A stretch of DNA of 58,737 nt from a virus: positions 1 through 58,737 of IMG/VR virus record IMGVR_UViG_3300037150_000108. One strand, written 5' to 3'. Positions 9,813-17,917 of the stretch are shown here, piece after piece. The position numbers and the translations under genes are program-made. The notes under the pieces were generated by a model. It searched no databases. It saw nothing but the letters and a program-made list of their open reading frames with translations, and was not told where the DNA came from. Within the stretch, counting starts at the first letter, position 1, and each line of letters opens with the position of its first letter.

Positions 9813-10285
9813 TGAGCTTTACTCAGGAACAAAACGAACAGGCATGCGTCACCTACGGCCCCCAGGTCGGGCCTCTGCCACCTGGAGTCGACGGCACGCG
9901 ATTACTCTGGGCTATTACGGGAGTCGAGTCCTCGCACGGAACCAACTGCACGCCGCGGCATGAGCCTGCCTTCGATGTGGGCGGGGCTTACGGCTCCCAT
10001 GCGCCCATGCCGGCGCTGCTGGCCATCTACGGCTCTCCTGCAGCGGCATCGAGCTACGGACCTTTGCAGGTCATGCTGTGCAACGCCCAGGGACTGTCCC
10101 CGGCAGGCTTCAACGACATCAACGAGGCCTTCCATGCCAGCGTCACATTCCTGAATCAGCAACTTCGGCACTTCCAGCCGAACAGCCTTGCAGAGATTGG
10201 CGAAGTTTGGAACGCGGGACACGTCACTCCAGATCCTGCTTACGTGGCAAAACTGACGGCGCAGTACTCAGTACCCATTCCATAA
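9812..10285 (+). CDS. Lysozyme/transglycosylase-like endolysin
   Basis: A 157-residue protein with lytic transglycosylase (SLT/goose-lysozyme-like) hallmarks: a helix with ITGVESSHG (candidate catalytic Glu39), the motif YGPLQVM (residues 82-88), and a later VWNAGH (about 131-136). Proteins of this fold cleave peptidoglycan glycan strands. It has no signal peptide, so release would need a holin. The small membrane proteins encoded immediately downstream fit that role. The start overlaps the previous stop (TAATG). Confidence in the fold is good; the exact cleavage type is uncertain. Confidence 0.75.
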   Translation: MSFTQEQNEQACVTYGPQVGPLPPGVDGTRLLWAITGVESSHGTNCTPRHEPAFDVGGAYGSHAPMPALLAIYGSPAAASSYGPLQVMLCNAQGLSPAGFNDINEAFHASVTFLNQQLRHFQPNSLAEIGEVWNAGHVTPDPAYVAKLTAQYSVPIP

Positions 10286-10297
10286 GGGGGGCGCGTG

Positions 10298-10675
10298 ATG
10301 GGGGAAGGTGAAGTGGAATCTGTCCGCCGGGCGATCGAGGATCTGTCACGTAAGACCGAAGCCCAGCATCAGGACAACCAGAGGACCTCGAGGAAGGATC
10401 GGGAAGCCTTCCTCGCGGCCATGACACAGCAGCGCGATTTGTTTCAGGAAGCGCTCAACAAGCAATTTCTGGAGCACATGGAGTTGGTCCGCTCCGTCGA
10501 CAAGGGATTTATCCTGGTGGAGTTGTGCGTCGGCACAGGAAAGCCTGGAGAAGGGCGGCTTGGCCAAGTTGAAGAGACGGTGGAGATGCTCAAGAAGTTC
10601 CGCTGGCAGGCATTAGCTTTGCTTGCCGCTGTGCTCTGGCTTGCGGACAAGATACGACCGGCTATCGGTCACTAG
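10298..10675 (+). CDS. Coiled-coil protein with C-terminal membrane anchor, holin candidate
   Basis: A 125-residue protein: a charged helical N-terminal region (residues 1-95, likely coiled coil) and one C-terminal membrane segment (WQALALLAAVLWLADK). This layout resembles XhlA-type phage membrane proteins that help lysis. A strong ribosome site (AAGGGGGG) lies before the ATG at 10298; a GTG just upstream is an alternative start. It sits directly after the endolysin gene. The holin role is inferred from topology and position only. Confidence 0.6.
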   Translation: MGEGEVESVRRAIEDLSRKTEAQHQDNQRTSRKDREAFLAAMTQQRDLFQEALNKQFLEHMELVRSVDKGFILVELCVGTGKPGEGRLGQVEETVEMLKKFRWQALALLAAVLWLADKIRPAIGH

Positions 10676-10702
10676 GGAAGAAAGATCGGGGAGGTAACTA
10701 AA

Positions 10703-10975
10703 ATGCACATATGGGTGGAAACGCATGGTTTTGAGTGCGTGTTCTTTTTGTTCGTGTTCTCGCTCATCATGTCCAACGCGCCTAAGCCTCCAGTTCATTG
10801 GGGGTTCTGGAAGCTTTGGGCCTTTGGAGCGATGAAGGCTCTGGGCGCAAGTGCTGCGATGGTCGAGCAGGCAAACCCTCTGGCGCAACAATTTCTCCAG
10901 ACTCAGACCGCAACGCCTGATAAAGTGGTCACAGAAACTGCAGCATCGTCTGGTCCGGTGACGGACCCAAAGTAG
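10703..10975 (+). CDS. Small membrane protein in lysis region
   Basis: A 90-residue protein with a hydrophobic N-terminal segment (CVFFLFVFSLIMS, about residues 12-24) followed by a Trp/Pro-containing stretch and an Ala/Gln/Thr-rich soluble tail. The position between the endolysin and a peptidase-like gene suggests a holin, antiholin or spanin-like accessory. There is no lipobox. GGAGG is upstream of the ATG. Confidence 0.55.
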   Translation: MHIWVETHGFECVFFLFVFSLIMSNAPKPPVHWGFWKLWAFGAMKALGASAAMVEQANPLAQQFLQTQTATPDKVVTETAASSGPVTDPK

Positions 10976-11004
10976 CGCCCCCGCAAGGGGAGAGGAGCAA
11001 CACA

Positions 11005-11424
11005 ATGAGCTTTCTGACCACAGTAGGCAAGGACATCAAATCGGTATTCTCCTGGCTCGGCTCGACAAAAGGGCAGGCCGTAGTGCAGACAGCGGAAGGC
11101 GCGGCAGAAGTTGTAGCCACGGCTGCCGGCGTCGGCGGTCCAGTCGCGGCTGGTCTAGGTCTGTTGAATAACTGGATGGGCGAGGCGGTCAAACTGCAGG
11201 CTATGGGTGAAGCGGCCGGAGCTACGCCAGCTTCCAACCCCATCAAAGCGGCGGCGGTTATCTCCACAATGGAGCCGGAATTGCTGTCATTCCTCCAGGC
11301 GAACGGCTATGTCACCACGAACGTCGGCGCACAGGCTGCAAGCATCAACACGGCAGCCGTAGCTCTCTTGAACGCCTTGGGAACCCCGGTTACTCCTGCG
11401 ACCGCGTCCCCAGCCAATGCCTAA
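11005..11424 (+). CDS. Hypothetical Ala/Val-rich small protein
   Basis: A 139-residue protein rich in Ala, Val, Thr and Gly. A mildly hydrophobic helix (about residues 33-60) could pack against a membrane. A GAGGAG ribosome site precedes the ATG. The 3' end overlaps the next gene by eight bases, indicating coupled translation. It lies inside the lysis region, so a lysis or virion accessory role is possible. I recognise no family. Confidence 0.6.
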   Translation: MSFLTTVGKDIKSVFSWLGSTKGQAVVQTAEGAAEVVATAAGVGGPVAAGLGLLNNWMGEAVKLQAMGEAAGATPASNPIKAAAVISTMEPELLSFLQANGYVTTNVGAQAASINTAAVALLNALGTPVTPATASPANA

Positions 11425-11890
11425 CAACCTCGTCATACGCTTCGTTAGTGGTGCCGGATTCGTCAGCGCGGCGATCCGGTACGTCACCAATGCGCCTTGG
11501 ATCATCCACGTAGAGGCTCTGTCCCGCGATGGCAATGCATGGACGGGCGCACACGCTGGATCTGGAGTTCAACCGCGTCCGCTGGACTACTGCAATCCCC
11601 GGATGGAACGTCGCTACTTCATGCCAGTCACGCAGTCAGAGTTCGACCGGGCGCACACGTGGCTGGAGTCAAAGATTGGCGAGAAGTACGACTATTTGGA
11701 CATCCTTGGCCTGGCTCTGAAGCATCGAGTATGGAACCCCCACCGGGTTATCTGCTCGGTATTGATGATGCAGTTTATGCAGCAGGCAGGAATGGAGCCG
11801 CTGAACGTCCTGGCTCAGTTCGACGCGCTCATCACCCCAGATGAATTGCACATGTCGAACCTGTTCATCGGGCGATCAAGGGGTTTCTAA
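11417..11890 (+). CDS. Permuted papain-like (YiiX/NlpC-type) cysteine peptidase or amidase
   Basis: A 157-residue protein whose motif order fits circularly permuted NlpC/P60-like proteins: an early His (IIHVEA, His31), then a GVQPRPL strand, KYDYLDILG, and a late Cys at the start of a helix (ICSVLMMQF, Cys113), followed by ITPDELHMS. Such enzymes hydrolyse amide or thioester bonds; in a lysis region a cell-wall peptide substrate is plausible. The start overlaps the upstream gene. The 3' end overlaps the convergent HD gene by 26 bases. Confidence 0.65.
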   Translation: MPNNLVIRFVSGAGFVSAAIRYVTNAPWIIHVEALSRDGNAWTGAHAGSGVQPRPLDYCNPRMERRYFMPVTQSEFDRAHTWLESKIGEKYDYLDILGLALKHRVWNPHRVICSVLMMQFMQQAGMEPLNVLAQFDALITPDELHMSNLFIGRSRGF

Positions 11891-12779
11891 GATACCGGAC
11901 AGCCGCGCTGTACTTCGCCAGCAGACGCAGGTACGTCTTCTCGGGCAGTTTGAACAGACGCTCGGGGTTCATGTTGTCCGCGAGGTCTGCCAGCTTCACT
12001 TTGATCGCCAGCGGGTTCTCGGAGACACGCCGAATGTAGGCCTCGTAGGACTCTCCATCCAGATGGCACAGTGCGATACAGCACCTCAGTACTTCGGGCT
12101 GGAACTCGGCCTGAATGGTAAGCGCCCATGTGTCGGTAAATTGCGAGTCCTCTAAAACGTCGTGCAGCAGCGCGCAGACCTGTTCCTCATGTGTCTCCAT
12201 CGCCATGGCTACGCGCGCAACGTGGAAGAGATAGCTTTCTCCTTGCATGTCGAGTTGCAGCCCATGCACACTGACGGCGATCTCCCAGGCTTTGCGTACC
12301 ATCTCTGCTGTGACCGGATCCAGCGGCGGCAGCGTCTCTTGTGGGGCTGGAGATGTAGTAATGTCGTCCAACATGTTTGGCCAGTTAGCCGCAATCTTGG
12401 CCATCAATTCCAGCGCTACATCTTTTGGTTGGTAACCGTGCAGGTATAGGTTCAAGATATTCGCAGTCTGGGATAGCCATATTTCCGGTTCTACTACCTC
12501 GTGCTTGGCTGCTGTCTCCTCAACTGCGTACTCATCGCGGTCTGTCATCATTGGTTCTATCGCCTTCGGATCGTCAGTCTCGCGGTACGGCCAAGCCCAT
12601 GCAGGCCAGTTACGCTTACGAACGCCGGGGCACAACTCCTCCAACACGTCGCCCAACGTTCGTTTGGCTGCCGTCTCCTCTATGGGTGATGCGAGGGGCT
12701 TCCAGTTGACACCTTTCGGACTGTCTTCGCAGATGCAGTTATACCTACGGCAATAATGGCACATCGCTCCGTCACCCAT
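11865..12779 (-). CDS. HD-domain hydrolase of the SpoT/MESH1 type
   Basis: A 304-residue protein. The C-terminal half has the metal-binding HD signature in the arrangement used by RelA/SpoT and MESH1 alarmone hydrolases: HVARVA (His186), LHDVLED (His206-Asp207 and Glu210-Asp211), and VKLADLADN (Asp265). This family removes pyrophosphate from (p)ppGpp or acts on related nucleotides. The N-terminus has a small Cys cluster (CHYC..CIC) and two EETAAK repeats. There is no synthetase domain. It is the last gene of the leftward operon, with GAGG before the ATG. The alarmone substrate is inferred; another nucleotide is possible. Confidence 0.75.
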   Translation of the reverse strand: MGDGAMCHYCRRYNCICEDSPKGVNWKPLASPIEETAAKRTLGDVLEELCPGVRKRNWPAWAWPYRETDDPKAIEPMMTDRDEYAVEETAAKHEVVEPEIWLSQTANILNLYLHGYQPKDVALELMAKIAANWPNMLDDITTSPAPQETLPPLDPVTAEMVRKAWEIAVSVHGLQLDMQGESYLFHVARVAMAMETHEEQVCALLHDVLEDSQFTDTWALTIQAEFQPEVLRCCIALCHLDGESYEAYIRRVSENPLAIKVKLADLADNMNPERLFKLPEKTYLRLLAKYSAAVRYLRNPLIAR

Positions 12780-12787
12780 TCGTTACC

Positions 12788-13162
12788 TCATTTCTGTCGC
12801 AAGTCCCTGAGAACCTCATCAGCCTCAAGCACAATGTTGGTGGCTTCCGTGCTACACACTGGACCAAACTCTATAAAGTCGCGCAATTTCTTGACCATCA
12901 GTTCTAGGTCAGAAACACGTTCCTGGGCAGCTTGGGCGGCCGCGTCAGTCCATGCTTCGGCTTCCGAGAAACGCCACTCACCGACATTCTCTACGCGCTT
13001 TTTACCACGTGAAGAGCGGCACCTCAGGGTGGACATTACGCACCACATCCACTGTTTAGTGCCGTCTGGTTGCTTGGCGAACGCACTACTTAGTTTGGCA
13101 TCCGGCCACACCTTGAGCACCTTCTGCTTCGCGCTCATCGTTTCCTTCGTCGGGTTAGTCAT
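12788..13162 (-). CDS. Hypothetical protein with coiled-coil region
   Basis: A 124-residue protein with a beta-type N-terminal half (KVWPDAKLSSAF..WMWCVMST) and a helical C-terminal half (about residues 65-124) likely to form a coiled coil. Its start overlaps the stop of the upstream gene as ATGA. Eight bases separate it from the HD hydrolase. It is part of the leftward operon; the function is unknown. Confidence 0.65.
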   Translation of the reverse strand: MTNPTKETMSAKQKVLKVWPDAKLSSAFAKQPDGTKQWMWCVMSTLRCRSSRGKKRVENVGEWRFSEAEAWTDAAAQAAQERVSDLELMVKKLRDFIEFGPVCSTEATNIVLEADEVLRDLRQK

Positions 13163-13821
13163 GGCGTCTTCCCTCCAGATGGGACAGGCTTAGAAAACTT
13201 TCTCCACAATTCGTCTGTCCACTTGCTGCACTCTGGAGTGGGTTTCCAAAATCCAAACTTGTCGAGCGTTATAAAGTCTGTATTTGCAATAATCATCGGC
13301 GTCACATCGCACTTGGTATTGCTGAAAGCCATGCCTTTCGGGGTCCATCTTCCAGTGTCGTTGAACATGACTCCATGAGCGATGAACAGGTCGCGCTCAA
13401 AATTGTATTCAGCACCCCATCCTGCGTCTTCAACGGCCCTCCAGTAAGCAAGCCTAACTTTTTCATCTGAGGTAAGCGGAATCGTTACCTTCTCTCTTGG
13501 TTTAGGTTGCGGAAGTTGCTCTGAACACATGACCTCGAACTTTCTTCCAGTGTCCGCGTTGATTTTGTCTAACCGCACCTGAAGAGAGTTGCACAAGGTA
13601 GTCACTTCGGCAGCGGTGTCCGGCTTGGCCTTCTCTGTTGCAGGAGGGGCAGGCTGCGTGCCGTTGTCCTCGGCCCAAATACCCCCAACCTTCTCGCAGT
13701 GCGCTTGGGTGTACTCGCTCAAGCCCACGACATGTCCATTCAGCACGCAGACCATCTTAGGCTTCGTCGTCTGCGCGTTCACCGAGAGGGCAATCAGTAG
13801 GAATAGGCTAGTCAATCTCAT
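13159..13821 (-). CDS. Secreted protein of unknown function in the early operon
   Basis: A 220-residue protein with a short Sec signal peptide (MRLTSLFLLIALSVNAQ) and a mature domain with several cysteines (CVLNG, HCEKVG, CNSLQ, CSEQLP, CDVTP, CSKWT), as expected for a periplasmic disulphide-bonded protein. A Pro-rich linker sits near residues 55-65. A phage early protein sent to the periplasm could act in superinfection exclusion, but this is inference. ATGA couples it to the downstream gene. The ribosome site is weak. Confidence 0.65.
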   Translation of the reverse strand: MRLTSLFLLIALSVNAQTTKPKMVCVLNGHVVGLSEYTQAHCEKVGGIWAEDNGTQPAPPATEKAKPDTAAEVTTLCNSLQVRLDKINADTGRKFEVMCSEQLPQPKPREKVTIPLTSDEKVRLAYWRAVEDAGWGAEYNFERDLFIAHGVMFNDTGRWTPKGMAFSNTKCDVTPMIIANTDFITLDKFGFWKPTPECSKWTDELWRKFSKPVPSGGKTP

Positions 13822-13869
13822 TTCACAGGCTCTTTCAGGCTAGGGGACAGTTGCCCATCCCCTGCCGGG

Positions 13870-14475
13870 TCACATCAGTTTGAGGTTCTTTGCAGCTTGT
13901 GCGGTCGCAGCACGTTCTTCTCGGCGCTTCTTCTGGCGCACCTGCTCGTCGTCCTCTTCCGGCTCCTCGGCCGCGGCATCAGCTTCCGCCTCACCTTCGT
14001 CGTCGGACTCTTCCTCTTCTTCTGGAGCATCGGTCACTTCAAAAGATGCGTCAAACTCCTCGCCGGCCATCTGTCCCGTCCAGCGCAACAAGTCAGTCGA
14101 GAACCCGCAAACCATTTGGAACTTTACGACTGTCTCCGGGTCTTCCTCGCTTGCCATATTCTCCACGATGAAATGTGAGAGTTTGGCCTTCGGTGCCTCG
14201 ATTGGAGAAGGGCCAAAGAGCTGCTGCTCGGTCATGATGACATTGCAGTAGTCGATGGTCTGGGTGCAGCGAACTACTTCGCCAGTCTTCATTACGAAGT
14301 CTCGCGCATCTGCAAGCCAGTCCGGAAAGCCTGTGACCTTCTGCCCGGTCAAGGGCATCGTTAGGAGTAGCTTCAGTCTCTTCTGCTTGGTGGGGGCCTT
14401 GCCTACCAGACCTACATACGACCGGATGCGGATACGTCGGATCGCCTTCGGGGAAAACCAGAGTTTCGGAGCCAT
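13870..14475 (-). CDS. Hypothetical protein with acidic tail
   Basis: A 201-residue protein. The ATG at 14475 is preferred because GAAAGG lies at the right distance, although the frame is open to 14520. The N-terminal 140 residues are ordered (KLWFSPKAIRRIRIRSY), and residues 140-185 are an extremely acidic Glu/Asp/Ala stretch followed by a basic end. Acidic tails of this sort occur in phage single-strand DNA-binding proteins and in DNA mimics. The position between RusA and other operon genes makes a DNA-related role plausible but unproven. Confidence 0.65.
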   Translation of the reverse strand: MAPKLWFSPKAIRRIRIRSYVGLVGKAPTKQKRLKLLLTMPLTGQKVTGFPDWLADARDFVMKTGEVVRCTQTIDYCNVIMTEQQLFGPSPIEAPKAKLSHFIVENMASEEDPETVVKFQMVCGFSTDLLRWTGQMAGEEFDASFEVTDAPEEEEESDDEGEAEADAAAEEPEEDDEQVRQKKRREERAATAQAAKNLKLM

Positions 14476-14506
14476 GCGTTTGCCTTTCGTGGTGCAGGAT
14501 GTGAAT

Positions 14507-15028
14507 CTAAAAGTTCTCAACCAGTGGAAGCTCGAGGGTAGTTGCTACCGGGTCGAGCACACGCACTCTGACTTCTACGCGCTCCCGAGTTCCATACTGC
14601 TTGCGTGGCCTGTCAAACTCAACGACTTGCGAGTCGTCTTCGTACAAAACGCCTGTGAGCGCATCGAGAACTGCTCGGATCAACTTGTCTAAGTCCGGCC
14701 GCACCACCATCTGCGTGCGCTTCTGGCTGACCGATGCAGGCCTGACGAACGTAAACACTACGGCTACGGATACCGGGATATGCCTGCCCGCCATCGGCTT
14801 CGGGAACTTCGCGCGCACCAGAGCGTTGTGGGCTTCTGCTGATACGTGGCGCCGGTAGGCTTTCAGGTCGGGATTGTCCGAAGTCAAGATCGACCGCGGC
14901 TTCTGCACCCAGATAGGCTTTCCGTCAGGCGTGCAGGGGTTCTGAGGGTCCACGCGGCCTTCGATGATAAATCCGGCGACCGAACCCTGGGGCTCGCCAA
15001 CTCTGTCGACTGCAAAGCTAATCTCCAT
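14507..15028 (-). CDS. rusA: RusA-family Holliday junction resolvase
   Basis: A 173-residue protein matching RusA endodeoxyribonucleases: a beta-strand motif (VAVVFTFVRP) followed by the catalytic segment RPDLDKL, then LDALTGVLYEDDSQV with the third acidic position. RusA acts as a dimer on four-way DNA junctions and is common in phage recombination and replication modules. The N-terminal 60 residues follow the usual strand pattern. GAGG precedes the ATG, and the start overlaps the upstream zinc-protein gene by eleven bases. It fits with ERF and YqaJ in the same operon. Confidence 0.85.
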   Translation of the reverse strand: MEISFAVDRVGEPQGSVAGFIIEGRVDPQNPCTPDGKPIWVQKPRSILTSDNPDLKAYRRHVSAEAHNALVRAKFPKPMAGRHIPVSVAVVFTFVRPASVSQKRTQMVVRPDLDKLIRAVLDALTGVLYEDDSQVVEFDRPRKQYGTRERVEVRVRVLDPVATTLELPLVENF

Positions 15029-15227
15029 CCTGCACCTCTACCAGTCGGGGCTCGGCTGGGCGCACCAGCTTGTCCAACGTGGGGTCTTGGCAGTCTCGAT
15101 GCTGCACGCGAGAGCCTACAAACCTCCAGCGATGATGCAGGAGAATGGGCAACTCGCACAGGGAACAGATGCGCCCTCGAGTCTCTGGCCACGGGCGTCC
15201 GCAACTCGGGCAGTTTCCGGTGTTCAT
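15018..15227 (-). CDS. Small zinc-ribbon protein
   Basis: A 69-residue protein with paired cysteines and histidines (CPSCGRPW, ICSLC, then HH and HRDC), consistent with one or two zinc knuckles. Such proteins may bind nucleic acid or help other early proteins. It overlaps RusA downstream and the next gene upstream by four bases (ATGA). The function is unknown. Confidence 0.65.
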   Translation of the reverse strand: MNTGNCPSCGRPWPETRGRICSLCELPILLHHRWRFVGSRVQHRDCQDPTLDKLVRPAEPRLVEVQDGD

Positions 15228-15466
15228 AGTTTGTCCGCATACAAACGAACAGCATTATCCGTGCTCGGTATTATCACGACAGCATGACCTAGCAGCCGCG
15301 CCGTAGCTACCTTGGCAAACGATTCGGGAGTAAGTATCAGCGACTCAATATTTACCCACCCAGCGCCCCAATCGGAAGCCCAACGATTTTTCTGTCGATT
15401 CAGGACGCACTCAAGCTCATAAACACGCTTCTGTAGCCTCCGCGCTTCCCTCTGGCTGATCTTCAT
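15224..15466 (-). CDS. Small coiled-coil protein
   Basis: An 80-residue protein starting at the ATG at 15466, which overlaps the HNH gene's stop as ATGA. The frame is open further upstream, but that extension is antisense-like and overlaps the HNH gene. Residues 1-30 form a basic heptad-like helix (EARRLQKRVYELE). The rest is mixed strand and helix with a Trp pair. Function unknown; the coupling to the HNH endonuclease gene is notable. Confidence 0.6.
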   Translation of the reverse strand: MKISQREARRLQKRVYELECVLNRQKNRWASDWGAGWVNIESLILTPESFAKVATARLLGHAVVIIPSTDNAVRLYADKL

Positions 15467-15780
15467 CGAATCACCTCTGGCTTTCGCCCTTTGCCGTGCA
15501 TTTCCTCGATATGGCAGGCATAACATCCCCCGCACACGTTCTCTCTGCCCCAGCCGTGCACACGCTTGGCCTTGAGGTGCACCAGATGCCAGCGTTCGAG
15601 CACTGAGCCACCCTTGGGCAGCACGCGGGGACCGCTGCACTTAGTCGACAGGTGCAACTGGCAGCGCCCGCATGACTCCTCGTAGACCAATTCACGGATC
15701 GCGGACTTCTCTGCCGGCGTGGGCTGGCCGCGGCGTGTTCCTTTGCGGACCTTGTTGATCGGCTTACTTCGTGGGAGCAT
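15463..15780 (-). CDS. HNH endonuclease
   Basis: A 105-residue protein with an HNH fold: a zinc-binding CxxC pair (CGRCQLH), WHLVHLKAKRVHG (first His and strand), NVCGGCYACH and a final EEMHGKG. It could be a replication-associated or homing-type nuclease; free-standing HNH proteins near terminases help packaging, but no terminase is seen here. The ATG at 15780 is chosen because it overlaps the exonuclease gene by 17 bases. An alternative start at 15813 lies deeper inside the upstream gene. Confidence 0.75.
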   Translation of the reverse strand: MLPRSKPINKVRKGTRRGQPTPAEKSAIRELVYEESCGRCQLHLSTKCSGPRVLPKGGSVLERWHLVHLKAKRVHGWGRENVCGGCYACHIEEMHGKGRKPEVIR

Positions 15781-16570
15781 ACTTCCCCGTTCTCGCCCAT
15801 GGGGGCAGATCAAGACTTGTGATCCCCATCTCTGGGTCGAACTCCTCCACTGACCGCTTCAGTTGCTCCTTGAGCTTCGGGCTCTGCATCTGCTCCCGAA
15901 CCTGCTCTGGGTTGCCGCAGCGGGCGAGTAGCTTCTGCACCTTCTCCTCAACCTCTCCAAGAAACCGCACCACGCCGACCTCGATCTCCATGATGCGCTT
16001 CTCGTCGCGTGGCAGACGCTTCACGAATATCTGCAACTCTGGGTAGTTCTCGATGCGCGGATCATAGCTGGCGAAGTCTACCCAGTCTCGCTCCCAGCAT
16101 GCCATCTGTGTGTAGCACTGGTCCTTGTGTTCCTCAGGTACTTCGCAGTCGCCATCGATCATCCACTCAATATGCGTAACCGACGTTGGGCACTTGAATT
16201 CTGCCAGCCCGTCTTTGCCGATCAGACCATCAGGCGATGCAGCCAGCAACTCAATCCTGGGGTGGGTGGCTATGCCTACCTTGGCATCCCGGCCCGCGCA
16301 GGGCTCCACCTCGTTGCCGGAGACGATCTCGTAAGCTGCGCGTGCGTACTTCTCGTTGTCGGTTCCCCAAACCATCGCGTCTGAGACGAAGTGATCGACT
16401 GCATAACCCGTCAGGCGCTCGGTGACAACCTCGATCAGGTATCGCTTGCGTTTGGCGGTCGGGGCACCCTTTATGGTCAAGTCCATCACATCCTTGACGC
16501 GGGATGCGGTGACCTTGCCGATGCGGAATTGCAGCCAAGCTGGAGTTTGCTGCTGGATCTGGTGGATCAT
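15764..16570 (-). CDS. YqaJ-like viral recombinase (5'-3' exonuclease)
   Basis: A 268-residue protein with the motifs of the lambda-exonuclease/YqaJ superfamily: WLQFRIGKVTASR near the N-terminus, WGTDNEKYAR, the metal-binding SPDGLI (Asp), AEFKCP (Glu-x-Lys) and the helix QCYTQMACWE. It would resect double-stranded ends to give 3' single strands for the ERF annealing protein encoded in the same operon. The ATG at 16570 overlaps the upstream stop (ATGA); an upstream extension to 16729 is mostly the antisense of a neighbour. This completes a two-component phage recombination system. Confidence 0.85.
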   Translation of the reverse strand: MIHQIQQQTPAWLQFRIGKVTASRVKDVMDLTIKGAPTAKRKRYLIEVVTERLTGYAVDHFVSDAMVWGTDNEKYARAAYEIVSGNEVEPCAGRDAKVGIATHPRIELLAASPDGLIGKDGLAEFKCPTSVTHIEWMIDGDCEVPEEHKDQCYTQMACWERDWVDFASYDPRIENYPELQIFVKRLPRDEKRIMEIEVGVVRFLGEVEEKVQKLLARCGNPEQVREQMQSPKLKEQLKRSVEEFDPEMGITSLDLPPWARTGKYAPTK

Positions 16571-16755
16571 GGCTTGCCTGTCCGTTTCTTCCTGGGCGCC
16601 GCTTGGGGATATGCCTTGTCCCCGCAACGATGCTCCATGTCTCTCGGAAGCTCCACGCCGCAATGCGGACAAAGTAGAGACTTTCCGGGGAACCCGGACG
16701 CTTTGGCCACGCATCCGGTGTCGGTCCACTCCATTTCCAACGTGTTGAGGTTCAT
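16567..16755 (-). CDS. Small zinc-ribbon protein
   Basis: A 62-residue protein with LCPHCGVELP and HRCGDK, a compact zinc-binding motif, and a basic tail (PRKKRTGK). It is coupled by ATGA to the exonuclease gene downstream, so it may be a small partner or regulator of recombination. I recognise no specific family. Confidence 0.65.
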   Translation of the reverse strand: MNLNTLEMEWTDTGCVAKASGFPGKSLLCPHCGVELPRDMEHRCGDKAYPQAAPRKKRTGKP

Positions 16756-16767
16756 GTGACGGGCCTC

Positions 16768-17847
16768 CTAGTAGCTGATTTTCGTGTGAGGGATTTCGCC
16801 TTTGGCAATTGCTTCGACGATCTTCTTTGCGGCAGGCTCGGGAATCATCAGCGCAACGATGGCCGCTAAGACTTCCCGATTGATCTTGGCGCAGTGCCGC
16901 TTGTTGGCCTCGCGCTTCTCGGCGGCCTCTGTTTCCTTGCGGGTAGCCTCTTCGATCGCTGCTGCAGCCCTCTGGCGCTCAAGGACTACAGCCGCCTCTT
17001 CCCGGCGTTTGGCAATCTCGGCATGTTCCTTCTCGCGCAGTGCAGCCAGCCGCTCAGATTCGAGTCTCTGCGCCTCTGCCTGCTTCGCTCGGGCCTCTGC
17101 CTCAGCCTTTTCCAGTTCGACGCGCTCATGAGCCGCCTGCGCAGCCTTGGCAGCCGCTTCCTCGCGCCGCTTGGCCTCCCACTCAGCCCGTTCGGTGGCT
17201 TCCTTCGCAATCTGGGCCTCGCGTGCTTCCTGATCGCGCTTGGCTTGCTCTTTGCGCAGTGTCTCCAGTTCCGCACGCTCAGATTCCAACTTCTCGCGGC
17301 GGGCGATGGCTTCCTTGATCTGGCGGATCGTGACGACCACAACGGCCTGGGCGCGGCTTATGAACTCCTGCCAGTCATACTCCGTTGCCGTGATCGTTGT
17401 CAGCCGCTCCCGCATAACATCAACTGCCGTAGACTCCCAATAGCGCGAAGTCTCATCTCCGACCGTGACGAGGGATTGCAATGCAGCCTCATGCCGTGCA
17501 ACCCGCTCCTTCTCTGCGTTCTCCCAGTCGGTCAGGGGCTTGCGAACCTCAATCTGCAATGCCTCGAAGCGATCCCAGATGCGACCACGCTCCCGGTCGA
17601 TGGCCTTCAGTTCCTCCTTCCGGCCAGCCACAAGGTCTTTGCCGCTCGCCTCGACAAAGGTTTTGGACTTTGCCACCTTGAACGCGAGGGATGCCAGCGC
17701 CTTGCGGTTGGCCTCGGTTGAGATGTCCAGGCATGCGGCTTCCCGTCGCACCTCGGCTTCGATTGCATCCATGATCGGATCGAGCTTGCCGGGTTTGAAG
17801 AGTTCCGCAGGGGTGATGGTTTCGATTCTTGCCAGTTCGGTCGTCAT
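16768..17847 (-). CDS. Long coiled-coil protein of the recombination module
   Basis: A 359-residue protein. Residues 1-120 are mixed helix, and about residues 165-325 form an unbroken Ala/Glu/Arg/Lys coiled coil. A short C-terminal domain ends in a basic helix (AAKKIVEAIAKGEI). Proteins with this architecture are often found next to phage annealing proteins and exonucleases and are sometimes annotated as TolA-like from composition alone. GGAG lies before the ATG. A scaffold or clamp role in recombination is inferred; no catalytic motif is seen. Confidence 0.7.
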   Translation of the reverse strand: MTTELARIETITPAELFKPGKLDPIMDAIEAEVRREAACLDISTEANRKALASLAFKVAKSKTFVEASGKDLVAGRKEELKAIDRERGRIWDRFEALQIEVRKPLTDWENAEKERVARHEAALQSLVTVGDETSRYWESTAVDVMRERLTTITATEYDWQEFISRAQAVVVVTIRQIKEAIARREKLESERAELETLRKEQAKRDQEAREAQIAKEATERAEWEAKRREEAAAKAAQAAHERVELEKAEAEARAKQAEAQRLESERLAALREKEHAEIAKRREEAAVVLERQRAAAAIEEATRKETEAAEKREANKRHCAKINREVLAAIVALMIPEPAAKKIVEAIAKGEIPHTKISY

Positions 17848-17917
17848 GTGATTTCTCCAAGTTGATTGCGTTGCGTGTGCGGGTTAGGCTTTGTCTGTTT
17901 GCGCGGGATAGTTGGGA

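Noticed and set aside
10979-10990. Small CCCC-GCAA-GGGG hairpin between lysis genes
   Set aside because: Only four pairs, no T-tract; could be chance.
16894-17721. Open frame of 275 codons on the plus strand
   Set aside because: Mirror of the Ala/Glu/Arg coiled-coil gene on the minus strand; low-complexity Leu/Arg/Ser product.
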